A DNA stretch of 64,000 nucleotides from the NCBI RefSeq assembly GCF_030272615.1, contig NC_081413.1:330307802-330371801 (forward strand), written 5' to 3'. This DNA is from Cryptomeria japonica. Taxonomy: Eukaryota; Streptophyta; Pinopsida; Cupressales; Cupressaceae. The position numbers and the translations under genes are program-made. Shown piece after piece: positions 12,179 to 23,953 of this stretch. Each line of letters starts with the position of its first letter. Positions within the stretch are counted from its first letter, which is position 1. The notes under the pieces were generated by a model that was given only the letters and a program-made list of their open reading frames with translations, did no database searches and had not been told where the DNA came from.

Positions 12179-15100
12179 ATGGCTTCCTCTTCTGCTCTTG
12201 AATTTATTGCAAACCCTACTGTTGTGGAAATTGTAAAACACCCTAGGCTTGTTTTAAAAATTATTCCTGAGATAGCTAAGCAAGATGATTCCATAGGCGC
12301 ATTTTCAAAAATTCCTAAAGGTGTAGCTTATGCTGAAGACCCTAGAATTTATATTCATTGCAATATTGAAGAATTAGGTTCTGTGGAAGTGTTAAAGATG
12401 TTTAAAATAGTAATTTTTGATGAGAATGGAAATGGAAAACCCGAACACAAGGTTATTGAGACCTTAGGTTTTGTAGAAATTTTGAACATCCCTGAATTTC
12501 CAGAGGAGGTAGTGAGAATTGTCCTAAGTAGGGCACATGGAGAATTTCTTTGGTTAGACTCAGTTTACAAAATCACCCGACAAGCAATTAGGGCAGTGAT
12601 AGGTTTACCCTCTACCGACAGTAGACCTAACAAAACAAAGAAGGTTCCTAACAACACAGTCATGACCTTAACAGGAGCAATGTATGATAGCAGATCTCTG
12701 AGAGTAAATGACATCAAGGATATCAATGTAAGATTCATACATATGATTTTAGGTTACAAGACCACACATGCAAACTAATTTAACTCAGTTTCTAGTCTTT
12801 GCATTAAAAGTGCTTATGTTATGGTAAATAATGATGTAAAAATAGATGTGTGTGAATGGTTGAAGGATGAATTAGTTGATAATTTGAAGAAGATAAAAGG
12901 TGACAAGAAAGGAACATTTCATTTTGGTAATCTTTTGGTATGTCTTATGTTGTATTTCTCAAAACAAATTCCCGGTATTGGACACAAAGATTTTGCATAT
13001 GACATACCAGTAGGCAAACAGTTGCAAGAAGCCTTCACTGGCATGGGTACTGCCAGGGAAAACAACATAACTGAATATTTCAAATCTTTCCAAGCCAAAA
13101 TGAAAACAAGAGAGAGACTACCACAAAGTATAGTAGACAGATATGATAAGGAAATCTGTTTTGTGATTAAGAAAGATGAAATATGGATGGAAGCAGTTCT
13201 TTCTAGAACTGTATGGGTAACCGAAATGGGGTATGAAGTTGATATGAATATTATTGAAACTTATGCTAAAGCCCTGTTAGAAGCACCTAGAGAACCAACG
13301 GAAGAAGTTTTTGGTAGTGCAGAAAGAATTGAGAGTGGTGTACAAACATTGAAACAAAGGAAGAGAAGAGAAAAGTATATAAGAGATGCATCAAAACAAG
13401 TAAAGGAAATAAAAGAAAATGTCATGAACCTTACTGGAATAAAGGAAAGTGAACTAGAAGGATTGCAACCGGAGGCACATATCTCACCGATTGGCACATC
13501 ATCTGACAGTGAGATACCTCCCAAGTTTAAGAGAGTTGATAGGAAGAGAAAACCCTCACTGGTACCCTCTCCTCCACCCAAGAAAACAAGAACTCTGAGA
13601 AAGAAGCAACAAGCAGTAAGACATCCAGCAAAGAAGTTGACACCCAAGAAGAATCAAGAACAGGTGATACCACCTTTGGATAGCTTACCGAATGAAATCA
13701 CTGATGATGGTAACTTGGCTAATGTGAGCAAGTTGTATAACACATTCGCTGATTCTGAAAAGGAAAGTGTTGAAAACAACATTATTCTACATTTGGACAT
13801 CTACAAGAAAGTGCTAATTGAAGTTGTAGATGATTTACCAAATGATCCATACAGAAGGTTAGATGCAAAAAGGATTGTTGTAATGGAGTTAGACAAGAAA
13901 CTTAAGGTTGAAAAACTTCTGACTGTTCATCTAGTTAACTCGAAAGAGGAGATTGATGAATTAATTTGTGAAGCTAACAGATTAGTTTTTGCTAGTGGTC
14001 ACCGACAAGTGAGCTTAATTGTTGGCAGAGTAAATGAAATTGTAGAGGAAACAACTCACAAATGGGATATCTTTTTTGTAGAAAAGGAAAAATAGGAAGA
14101 ATTGAACCAACCTAAGAAAACATTCAAGGTTTATCAAAAGGACAAGGACAAAGCAAAAGGTAAAGTTGGTGGAATACCAAACATCAGAATAACTAACAAC
14201 TTACCAACACCCTTAGAAACCACACTGGTACATATTGATGATACACCGGCTACTAAAAAATGTGGACATAACACATGATGATACTAACCCTGAATCAGAA
14301 ATTCTATTTACCATGAATGTTGATACTCAGGAAGTGAACATTATTGTGGACAAGGATAGCACAGAGGTACATGATGATATTGTTGGCAGAGAAACCTTTG
14401 GACAGTGGAATGAATATTGGTAGTTTAGATGCTTGCACAGAGAAACCGACAGAGACAGAGATACCGACAGTTGATAGCATAGAGAAACCAACAGAACAAC
14501 CAACAGAGGCACATGTACATGTTGAGATAGCAAAACTGGTAATCACTGAGAAACCCAAACCACTACAGGTGGAAACACAAACTCAGACTGATCCACCAGA
14601 GGTTGAGACAAGAAAATTGATTACTAACACTGGAAGCACAAAAATAATAAAGGCAATTGGTCAGACATCCGAATTTAGACCTACTAATGTGACAGAGGTA
14701 CTTTTGGACTCAATCAAGAAGATAATTGATTTTAATGCTTTAGGCTACAAGGCAATTGATGATACCATACCTATTCTTAAAATGATTGCACCAAAATGCA
14801 ATGTAGATAATGTAAAGGATTCTTTAGGATAGTTAGACACATTGTCTAAATTTATTGTTGGAAATGTAATAACAGTGGATAAGGTAAATGAGGATACATT
14901 CAAAGATAAAATGGAAAAAGAAAAAGAAAAATTCTTTGAGGAGACAATAAAGAAGTGCACTGAGCATATTAACACACTTTTACCAGCACTAAACACAACA
15001 ATTTTGGAGTATAAGGAATTGTATAGAGAAACATGCAAGCCACATCTGTTGACCCAAGACATTGAAAAAGAAATAAGAAGAGTACAAAAGGAAATTGATG

Positions 15101-15303
15101 ATATAGTTGATAACATCATTGGTTCATCTGAACCTATATCAGTTATTGAGCAAGAAATAGCAGGATTTGAAGAAAAGTTGGAGAAATTTGAGAAGGAAAA
15201 AGCAAGGATCAAGGAAAATGCCAGAGAGCTGAAGTATAAACTTAGTCCTAAACTGGATAACCTTATCTCTCTGAGAAATGAGATCTCTAAAGCATTAATT
15301 TAA
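12179..15303 (+). pseudogene. ORF2 of element B: ~1000-residue protein of unknown function
   Basis: ORF2 starts at AAATGGCTTCC, a good plant start context matched by CATGGCATCC in element C. It ends at 15301-15303. Stops lie at 12776, 14093 and 14830, and frame changes near 14262 and 14415 break it. Regions in order: a globular N-terminal part (residues ~1-390) with conserved blocks IPKGVAYAEDPRIYIHCNIEELG, IPEFPEEVVRIVLSRAHGEF and FHFGNLLVCLML; a basic Pro/Lys linker (13540-13680, PPKKTRTLRKK); a second globular part; a Thr/Pro/Glu-rich acidic segment (14430-14620); and a C-terminal coiled coil (14880-15290). I see no RT, integrase, protease, RNase H, signal peptide or membrane segment. The N-terminal layout recalls 'putative plant transposon protein' families, only weakly. 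Confidence 0.65.
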
Positions 15304-15665
15304 GGAGAAAGATCACCGGAGGAACATATGCATCATCTCACCAGCACGATCCAACGAATTGAGGCAACCATGAATGATAGCAATAGATTCATGCAAAGTT
15401 TAAACTTAGTTTTGGCTGATATATTTCAGATTGTAACCAACCGGTTACAAACCTTAAGGTGAAATTTTGCACTCGTTTGACAATTTTTGACAACCTTTTT
15501 CATTGATTTCAAAGGGGGAGTAGTGGATAGAGAAAAATGACTATTCAGAGTAGATCATTTGCTCAGGGGGAGCACATATTTTTGGTAAAAACTTTTGGAC
15601 TTCATTTTTGGAAACAGTTTTGGATTTTTCTCATGAGTGTTGCCATCAATGCCAAAGGGGGAGAT
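15304..15665 (+). other. 3' untranslated region of element B with polypurine tracts
   Basis: Three purine tracts are present: AAAGGGGGAG at 15511, AGGGGGAGC near 15565 and AAAGGGGGAGA at 15654-15664. The last lies directly before the 3' LTR and should prime plus-strand synthesis. The same three-tract order is seen in C and, inverted, in D. Confidence 0.65.
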
Positions 15666-16454
15666 TGTTGGCATTCTACACTCTAGTGAGAAATGATGGT
15701 ATTGTCATTGATGGCAACCTATCGGAAACCTACTGGCAACCTTCAGGCAACCACCTGACAGGCACCGACACCGATAGATACTTCACTGACAGCAATGCAT
15801 ACCGACACTCCAGCCGACAGCAATAAACTTTTGTTTATTGTATTTAATTGAAAATATCTTTTTGTAAAAGCCAACATGGCATATTGTAATAGACTCATAT
15901 ATGTATGATATCTTGTAAATCATTTTGATATATATAATAAGGATAGTGGATGGAATAGAGGATGAGATATATGCAAATGCATAGGACAGATTTTGTATAA
16001 GGTTTATGGTTAGAGTATGAGCTTAAACCGGTACTGAACCTAGCATAGTTGATGTTGATTTGAAGCAGTACATTGTATTGGATTTTAATAATCCATTTTG
16101 TAAGTCAGTGAGACTTCTATTTTGTAGATTGAGCAGTGAGCTCTAGATAGTTGGCCTTCCTACATGTGCAGGCCCCTCATTGTAGGTAATATGTATTCAT
16201 TGGCCAGTGAGTGAATATTGTGGGTCACAAATCCCACCGAGGTTTTTCCCACATTGGGTTTCCTCATTAAACATCTTGTGTTATGGTGTGTTTTCTATGT
16301 TGTCTTTATTGTTCCCATTTACTGCATTAATTCTTATTTACCAGTACACTGCTTTGGAATACAAAATACCTAATAAGGTTAAATATTCTGTCAACTGGTT
16401 AGATACTGATTCACCCCCCTCTCAGTATCTTTGGGGCTATCATTAATCCTAACA
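15666..16454 (+). repeat. 3' LTR of element B
   Basis: The LTR runs from TGTTGGCATTC to CCTAACA, 789 bp. It has the Copia-type ends and the AATCCCACC...GGTTTTTCCC block. It is followed by GATAT and then RT coding sequence of element A (DMLGLDPDL at 16455). Confidence 0.88.
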
Positions 16455-16990
16455 GATATGCTTGGTCTGGATCCTGACCTTATAATGCATCATCTTTCTA
16501 TTACTCCTGGAGTCAAACCTATCAAGCTAGAGTTCCAAAAAATAATCCTCATGCCGCATTGCTTGTTAAGGTTGAGCTAGAGAAATTACTAAAAGAAGGA
16601 TTCATCTGAGAAATTGATTATGCTGAGTGGATATCTAACATTGTACCTATTTCAAAACCTGATAATTCAATCCATGTTTGCACAGATTTCAAAGACTTAA
16701 ACAAGGCATGTCCAAAAGATGATTTTCCACTACCTAACATTGACATGATAGTGGACATGACTGCTAGTTATGAAATGTACTCTCTAATGGATGGCCTTTT
16801 CAGCTACAATCAAATCAAAATCGCACCTGAAGATCAAGAGAAAACAACATTCACATGTGCCTGAGGAACTTTTTGCTTGAATGTCATGCCCTTTGGCTTA
16901 AAGAATACAGGTGCTACCTATTAAAGAGTTGTAACTACAATCTTTCATGACATGATGCACAAAAACATAGAAGATTGTGTCGATGATTCT
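16455..16990 (+). pseudogene. pol: Truncated reverse transcriptase of element A
   Basis: The RT palm and fingers are recognisable: DMLGLDPDL, EIDYAEWISNIVPISKP, CTDFKDLNKACPKDDFPLP, LMDGLFSYNQIKIA (first catalytic Asp), VMPFGLKN and IEDCVDD (16969-16989, in place of YVDD). Stops and a frameshift near 16555 interrupt it. Directly after VDD the reading jumps to SGAGILFITP, which belongs to the second RNase H. The RT thumb, connection and first RNase H (about 0.9 kb in element E) are therefore deleted. Confidence 0.8.
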
Positions 16991-17330
16991 GGTGCTGGAA
17001 TCCTTTTTATCACTCCTCAAAGATACTCAAATCCAAAGGCATACAAGATCCTCTTTCCTTGTACCAACAATATTGCAGAATATGAAGCCTTGGTAAATGG
17101 AATCAAGCTGGCTATTGAATGGAAAGTTGTTTAGCTATACATCTATGGTGACTCCCAACTGATAATCAACTAGATCAATGATATATATCAAACTCAGGAT
17201 GAACTATAAAAGAATGGTTGATGACTTTAAGAAATACTTTGTATTTGTTTCATTTCAGCAAATTCCTAGATCAGCAAACAAAGCAATAGATGCTATGGCT
17301 ACATTGGCATCTATACCACAACTACAAGAA
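16990..17330 (+). pseudogene. pol: Second (archaeal-type) RNase H of element A
   Basis: The segment reads SGAGILFITP, CTNNIAEYEALVNGIKLAIE, YIYGDSQLIIN and SANKAIDAMATLAS. These blocks carry the Glu, the middle Asp and the final Asp of an RNase H of the archaeal type, as found behind RT-RNase H in plant Tat-lineage Ty3/gypsy elements. The N-terminal strand with the first Asp is lost in the upstream deletion. Stops at 17132 and nearby break the frame. Confidence 0.7.
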
Positions 17331-18700
17331 ACACAGTTCTGCTATGAGTTCTTGGTGGAAGAGCTTCATTATCCTGCTTATGATTCCCCTGATTCCCAGA
17401 TGGTCTATTCTATCATTGGGCATGGCCCATCTCGCTATAACCATATATACTCCTACTTTCGTGACCAAATTATCCCTAATAACCTTACTTGTAATGAGAA
17501 AAGAAGCCTAATCCAAAATGCTTCACGATATGTCATCATCGCTAACGATCTGTATAGGCGAGGTTTAGATGGTACTTTTCTTAGGTGTCTAGAACTTGAA
17601 GAGTCTCAATGTGTGTTATCTGAAGTCCATGAAGGTATTTGTGGATCTCACTTAAATGGTGTAACTCTAGCTCGGAAATTACTAAGGGCAGGCTACTATT
17701 GGCCAAATATGGAAAAAGGTGCTATTAAATTTGCTAAAACTTGTCATAAATGCCAGCTGCATGGGAATCTCATACATGCTCTTGCAAGAGAGCTAATACC
17801 TTTTATCACACATTGGCCTTTTCAAGAATGGGTGTTTGACCTGATTGGCCAAATCTATCCTACATCATCTAATGGACATAAGTTTATCATAACTGCCACT
17901 GAGTACTTCACTAAGTGGGTTGAAGCAGTTCCTCTAATCAAAGCAATCAACAAAAAAGTGGCTATGTTCATTCTTAACTACATCATTTGCAGGTATGGAA
18001 TCCCTTCTTCAATTGTGACTAATAATGGAGGGCCATTCAAAAACAAGGATATAGATGAGCTCTATGACAAGTTCAAAATCAAACAACATTGGTCTTCCAT
18101 ATACTACCCTCAGGGTAATGGACAGGTTGAAGCATCTAACAAAACTCTTCTGACTATCTTGCATAGAAGAGTCAACAAAACTGGAAAGGATTGACATATG
18201 CAACTCAATCTGGCATTGTGGGCTTATAGAATGAGAATAAGAACACCTACTGGGGATACACCTTTTGCTTTGGTGTATGGGGCCAAAGCAATCCTCCCTA
18301 TTGAGGTTGAAATTCCTTCTTTGAGAGTTTCTTTTCAAGGTCTTATTACTGATGAAGATCACAAAATATCTAGATTGCAAGAACTAGAATTGCTAGATGA
18401 ATGTCGACAAGTGGCATTTGATCATCTGAGAGCTTACTAAAAGAGAATGTCTAGTGGTTTATAATAAGAAAGTAATACAAAGATACTTTCAGGTTGGTGA
18501 TCTTGTTTTGAGAGAGAATCCTAAAAATCAACAACATCAGGGAACAAAAAGGGAAGTTTTAACCCAATTGGCTGGGTCCCTACATTGTTACTGCAGTCTT
18601 TGGCTCTAGCGCTTATCAAATCTCAACACCAGAAGGAGAAAAGATCCTTGAACCGATCAAAACCATCCAATTGAAGAGATTCTACACTTAATATTCTCTT
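17331..18700 (+). pseudogene. pol: Integrase of element A
   Basis: The frame from 17178 is open to 18194 and continues after a TGA at 18192 to about 18440, then with stops to 18690. The zinc-binding part reads HEGICGSHLNG...CHKCQ (about 17627-17757). The core holds VFDLIGQI (first Asp), IVTNNGGPF (the usual second Asp is Asn) and VEASNKTL (Glu). The C-terminal part continues through WAYRMRIRTPTGDTPFALVYG and PIEVEIPSLRV. The D-to-N change and the stops indicate a dead enzyme. The order RNase H then integrase is that of Ty3/gypsy elements. Confidence 0.83.
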
Positions 18701-20897
18701 CTCCAACAATCTATACAACTAAAATCAATTGAAAAAAATCATAAAAAAGTCTAGAAAAAATTTTAAAAAATCAAAATATGAAAAGAAATCAAATGCCTTG
18801 GTGAAAACCTGGTAAACAGGCACCTTGGTAGTAAAAAAAGAGAATATCTACTAAGAAGGTGAAAACTTGGTAAACAGGAGCCTCTTGTACTAAAGTGCTC
18901 CATCTATCAACGTAAATTTGGCATTTTCTATTTTATTTCCTGCTTTCCTACATCTTTGCTTTAGCTTGTACATATCCTTCATTTGCTTTTGTGACATCCT
19001 GGTTCTTTTAGAACCCTCATGGCTTGAAACCGATCAACATCCTATACTTAGGGTAATTGACTGATCAACCTAAATGTCCTAAGAAGTTTAACCAAGTCAT
19101 ATTTCAATCGGTAGTACTAGGTCATCCAATTCGAGTCAGTTACCTATCTCCTAACCACTGTAGGGTTTTACCACTGAGTAAGCAGACAAAACAAGAACAA
19201 TGAAAACAATCACTAAAATAGTTTGAAATATGATTAAAATTTTCTTTGTATGTTGTCTTTTAAATTGGTTTTTATTTATTATTCCCTCTGAGTAACTCAA
19301 GGAAGTCTATCTTGACTAAGAGGAGCAAGGACTGGGGGCATAATACTTTTCTTTTTTCTCTACTTGTAGGAATGATTTCGATGATTTGAAAACATCTCAT
19401 AAGATGGGTGTCTATGATAAGTGCCTTCACATCAAGGTGAAATTTCCACACATACCTCGACTCCAATTATTTGTATGCTACAGGGAGGTTGGAACCATTT
19501 CCTTGTCTGTTTTGAGTAAATTTCTTTATTATGCAATCTGGATGCATGCTTAATCTGTCCTAGGATATGAACGGTAAAAGGGTCATTACGAACAAGATAA
19601 TCACTATTTCCTAGTAAAGGAAGAAACTTCGCTTTGTCTGGTGTGTTTGCACGTAAGCAACATTTAGGTCATCCTGGCTCTTTATGCCTTGATGCTTATG
19701 TTCTCTTGCTAAATCAAAAGGACATGACATTCAGGTCATCCCGACTCTTTGTTCCTTGGTGCTTATGTCTATCTCTAACATTTTAAAACACTTAGTGATG
19801 ATAAATAAGCATACCAAATCTAGTGACTAAAGTCTTAGGTTGTGTTCATACTAAGCTTTGTGCATTTCAAGAAATTTAAGCATGATAACTTTACTTTTCC
19901 TTTCATTTGAATGAAGCTTGATTCTAAAACAATCACCCTAATTTTCAAACTTGCTCCGATTGACACGAAATTTGTACCCTAGCTAAATTGACCATCTTGA
20001 GTCCATTTTCGGGATCGAAATCGAAATCTGACGTCACTTTTCTAGTCAAATTCTCACAACGTTGACCACTTAGCACTTTCATCTTCAGGTCAATTTTCAC
20101 ATCACTTTGTGCTCAAATATTTTCTGCATGAACTCTAAATTTCTTCAACTTATCTCAAATCAATTCTTACATCAATCTTCGTGCTCAGATTATCATCATT
20201 TTGTTAAACAAAATTGCCTAAAATCACTGCGATCTCGCTATCTTTTGATTTCACTCCCGAGGGGGCATACTCATTACATCAACATTATCAGTGATTACAT
20301 CATTGAAAAGTCAAGAAATTTTTCAAATTTCATCACAAGTCGAGCATAAAATCTTTTCAATCAAAGATTAATCAAATATCAATAAAATAAAATCAACTAA
20401 AACCTTGTTGCTAGTGGCATCTTAACTACATCACATCATATCAAGTTGAGATTCTTTGATGTTAAATAAAAACAATCTCTAGGGACATATCAGTTTTTGT
20501 CCTCATCTTAATCAATCTTCAAATCGGTGTTCAGTATTCATCGCATCAAATCAAGCTGGACATTCAGTTTCACTAATCGGTTCTTGTTCAATCAAGTTCA
20601 AAATCGGTATTATCTCTTTGCTCAATTGATTCTAGTTCAATCATGTTCTAGATTGATACCCGTTTCTTGATCCATCAAGTTCAAGATCGGTATCTCGCTC
20701 TTCATCGGTCTTAGTTCAATCAATTTTAGGATTGGTATCGCTTTAATCAATCTGTTAAGCTTCATTGCTTCAAATCAAGATGAACATCTCACTCTTCATC
20801 GGTTTTTGATCCATCAAGCTCATAACTTATATTTATTTGACATCAACTATTATTTGAATCAATGCGCTACTCGCACATCAATTCAAAGAGGGGCAAA
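18701..20897 (+). other. 3' untranslated region of element A
   Basis: There is no gene. An A-rich stretch (18720-18790) is followed by two copies of a GTGAAAAC-TTGG/CTGG-TAAACAGG motif (18801-18820 and 18859-18878). The region from 18890 matches 3550-5438 of F. A purine tract AAAGAGGGGCAAA ends it at 20897, directly before the LTR. Confidence 0.7.
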
Positions 20898-21935
20898 TGT
20901 AATACCCTCAAAATGGTCATCTAAACCATGTGCCCCTAATCTCGATTACATCACCAAGGTCCTAACCAAAGGCACCTAAATCAATCTTGAGCACCTAATT
21001 AATTGATTCCTAAGTCATCAATAACACATGGCGAATAAATCATTTTAAAATAATTAAATGTTTATTTAATTAATTAATCATTCCAAGTAAATCATTTTAA
21101 TCAATTATCCTATTTATTTAATTAAATATCCTAGCATATTTAATTAATAAATAAATTTACAATTAAATCATCAAAAAGGAATTAATTTGCCAAAAAAGAA
21201 TTAATTTGAAAAAAAAGGGAATTAAATTGAGAAAAGAAATCAACTTGAGATATTTCTTCTTCTAATTTGAGATAACTTGAGAAATATTAGAAAAGCAAGA
21301 AAAACAATAAAATTGAATAAATCATTTTCTCTAATTTAAACCCAAAGAAATCTTGAGGAAAAGGATTCGGTTGCATTAAAATGGCTTTTTCTAATAAAAC
21401 AAATCTTGAGCAAATAAAAGAAATATGCATGGAATTAACTGATTTTTATCTCAAATGCATGAAATTAATTGATTTTATCTCCAATGCAAACTCAAACTTA
21501 TAATCCAAATGCATTAAATCAAGCTTTATTGAATTTATCTCAAGATTAACTCAATCTTATCTCCTCTGAAATTGAATCAAAGCACCCAATCATTTCAATT
21601 CACCTAGATTGTGCTTTCTCTTAAGGAATCTCAACCACTCATCATTAATCAATCTCGACCGTTGGTCTCTCTTTGGATTCTCTATAAATTCAGGCTTTCA
21701 TCTTTCAATCAAGGCACCTTAGAGATTTATTGTTATTATGTTGTTTTTTCTCTAGAGTCATTGAGAATATTGTGTACTGAGATTATTGCATCTTAGCTTT
21801 CTTGCATATTAATTTAATCATGTTAGCTTGATAATCATTGCTTGCATCCATCTAGCTTAATTTGCTTAATCTTGCATCCATTTAGCTTAATTTTGTGCTC
21901 ATATAGATTAAAATCCTCTATCTTGGTATAGTCTA
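20898..21935 (+). repeat. 3' LTR of element A, left part
   Basis: It begins TGTAATACCC and matches 5439-6425 or so. It has a TATAAAT box at 21683-21689. It is cut at 21935 by element C, with GTCTA duplicated at 21931-21935 and 28581-28585. Confidence 0.85.
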
Positions 21936-22748
21936 TGTTGGCATATGCACACTCTAGTGAGAAATTGTAGGTGATTGAAGGTTTTGTCATTGATGGCAAC
22001 CTTACAATCCTATGGCACCGAGAAGGCATTACACTGGCAAGATAGTTCACCAGCATCAATGATCAATCTCTACACCGACACTCAGGACACCGGCACTGAC
22101 ACAAAGAAAGGAAGTATACCGTCACAGAGGCCGACAGGATTTTGTTATATTATATTTTGTTTATTATTGTAAAAACTTTGTAAGCTGACTTGGCATGTTG
22201 TAAAATGACTCATATATAAAAGAGATCATTGTAGACATTTTGAAAAGAAGTTAAGAAAGTGATGTAAGTGAAATATTAAGGCAGACCTATTATGCGAAAT
22301 ATAGGTTAAAGGGTTTATGTAAGAAGCAGAGCAGAAACTGGTACTAGATCAGGCATTATAGATGCTATTGTAAAGCAGTACAAGATATTGGATTTGTATA
22401 ATCCACATTGTAAGTCAGGGAGACTTCCCATTGAGCAGTGAGCTCTAGGCAGTTGGCCTTCCTGCATGTGCAGGCCCCTCTTGTAAGTAATATTCTCTTA
22501 TTGGCCAATAAGTGGATATTGTGGGTCACAAATCCCACTGAGGTTTTTCCCACACCGGGTTTCCTCATTAAATCCTTGTGTCATGGTGTGCTTTTCATGT
22601 GGATGTTTTTAATTCTATTTATTTCATTATTTCTTGCATACTGATACACTATTATAATATGTTCTGCATGTTTTAAGATAAGAAATTCTATATACTGGTT
22701 AGATGTTGATTCACCCCCCCCCTCTCAGTATCTGTGGGAATCCTAACA
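21936..22748 (+). repeat. 5' LTR of element C
   Basis: The LTR runs from TGTTGGCATATGC to CCTAACA. A strong TATATAAA box lies at 22213-22220. The Copia-type block GTGGGTCACAAATCCCAC...GGTTTTTCCC is at 22521-22555. Confidence 0.92.
22213..22220 (+). promoter_or_regulatory. LTR promoter TATA box of element C
   Basis: TATATAAA is followed by AGAGATCATTG and is kept in the 3' LTR as TATATATAAA (28045-28054). In element B the corresponding site has decayed to CATATATGTATG. Confidence 0.55.
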
Positions 22749-22750
22749 AT

Positions 22751-22762
22751 TGGTATCAGAGA
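22751..22762 (+). other. Primer-binding site of element C
   Basis: TGGTATCAGAGA lies two bases after the LTR. It matches 11 of 12 bases of the complement of the 3' end of plant initiator-Met tRNA. Confidence 0.8.
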
Positions 22763-22819
22763 TTGGTCCTCTATTTTTAGAAGCCTAATAGCCTGAGGAA
22801 GATCTTGACACCAGTAAAG

Positions 22820-23953
22820 ATGGAAAATTTGATGAAGCAACTTGAAGGAGCTCTCTCAGACTATGATACAGAAAAATTGAAAAATATCAAACTAGAAGAT
22901 GATTTAAAGGTAGCTTAGGATATCATTCAGGCACTTCAAGAGAATCTTACTGTTGCAAGAAATAAGAGAAGAGAACTTTGTGAAAAGATGCAAAATGAGA
23001 ATGATGAAAAGGAATCACTTAATGATTAGATAAGCAAGCTGAAACAAGAGAACATGACAACAAAGAATGAGATGCAGGATATGACTATGAGATTTTATAA
23101 AGAAATTGAGGATAGGAAGAAGAATGAAGAAGAATTGACCAGAAGACTAAGTGATGCAACAAATGAGAACACAAGACTTAGCTATGAAAATGATTTATTG
23201 AAGATAGATCGGATGCACACTCAGAATGACTCCAATGAACTGATAAGGCAGAAAGAAGTCTTAGAAAGAGAACTAGAAACTACAAATCAACATAAAGAAA
23301 AATTCAAGAAAAGCTCAGAGGTACTTGGCACCTTGCTGAAGAATCAAAAACCTAAGGGTGACACTTCTGGAATTGGCTTTGAAGTTGGTGAAAGCTCCGG
23401 TACTGCAAATACTCAGGATCACAAGAAACCGGTAAGACAACCTAATGCTTATAAATTCAATGGAAAATTCTTTAACTGTAATAAGTATGATCATAGAGAA
23501 AATGAATGTAGATCTAGAAATTATCAGAATATCAACACACCCACTGGTCAATATTCTAAATGCAACAAAGTTGGTCACAACTCTGAAAATTGCAGAATGA
23601 ATGTGAGATGTTATGTTTGTGGAAGATTTGGACATTTATCTAATCAATGCAGAACACAAACCAGCATAGGTTATGGGAAAGCTATTCAGAAGAATAATGT
23701 AACTTGTTATGCATGTAACAAGATTGGGCATATTGCAAAATTCTATAGAAGTAAAGGATCACCGGTAGACAACAAAAGTTCTTGCTTGAAAGGTAAAGAA
23801 AAAGTTGAAGAGGTTAAGCAAGAATTATCAAAACAATGGATTAGAAAAGCTTATCTAAATATTGGGAATACTCCTCCACCGGTAGAACCAGTCAATGCTT
23901 CGCCAATAGGACAGAGCAGTGCTCCACTGGCAGGAAGTTCTTCATCTAATTGA
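22820..23953 (+). pseudogene. ORF1 of element C: coiled coil with zinc knuckles (gag-like)
   Basis: The frame starts ATGGAAAATTTG at 22820 and ends at 23951-23953 (377 codons). In-frame stops lie near 22917 and 23027; from 23054 it is open for 299 codons. It aligns with ORF1 of B throughout: a long charged coiled coil, the phrase GFEVGESSGTAN, then four knuckle positions. The two inner knuckle sites keep CYVCGRFGHLSNQC intact and SKCNKVGHNSENC with its first Cys as Tyr. The outer two have lost one Cys each (FFNC..., ...AKFY). A Ser/Pro tail follows (PPPVEPVNASPIGQ). It is probably an RNA-binding gag-like protein. Confidence 0.75.

Larger units (their letters stand above)
10118..16454 (+). mobile_element. 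Element B: pol-less Copia-type LTR retrotransposon
   Basis: The order is LTR (truncated), Met primer site, ORF1, ORF2, polypurine tract, LTR. No integrase, RT or RNase H is present in 6.3 kb, so it needs enzymes from another element. Its insertion splits element A between the protease linker and RT. It is a sister of element C, with identical gene order and about 60 % identity in the ORF2 N-terminus by eye. Confidence 0.8.

Noticed and set aside
12179-15303. ORF2 as an env-like gene
   Set aside because: Some Copia lineages have env-like frames, but ORF2 has no signal peptide, no membrane segment and a strongly charged, nuclear-type linker.
10113-16459. GATAT on both sides of element B as a clean target-site duplication
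   Set aside because: The 5' LTR is truncated and host codons seem to be missing, so the match may be chance or microhomology. I did not list it as a proven duplication.
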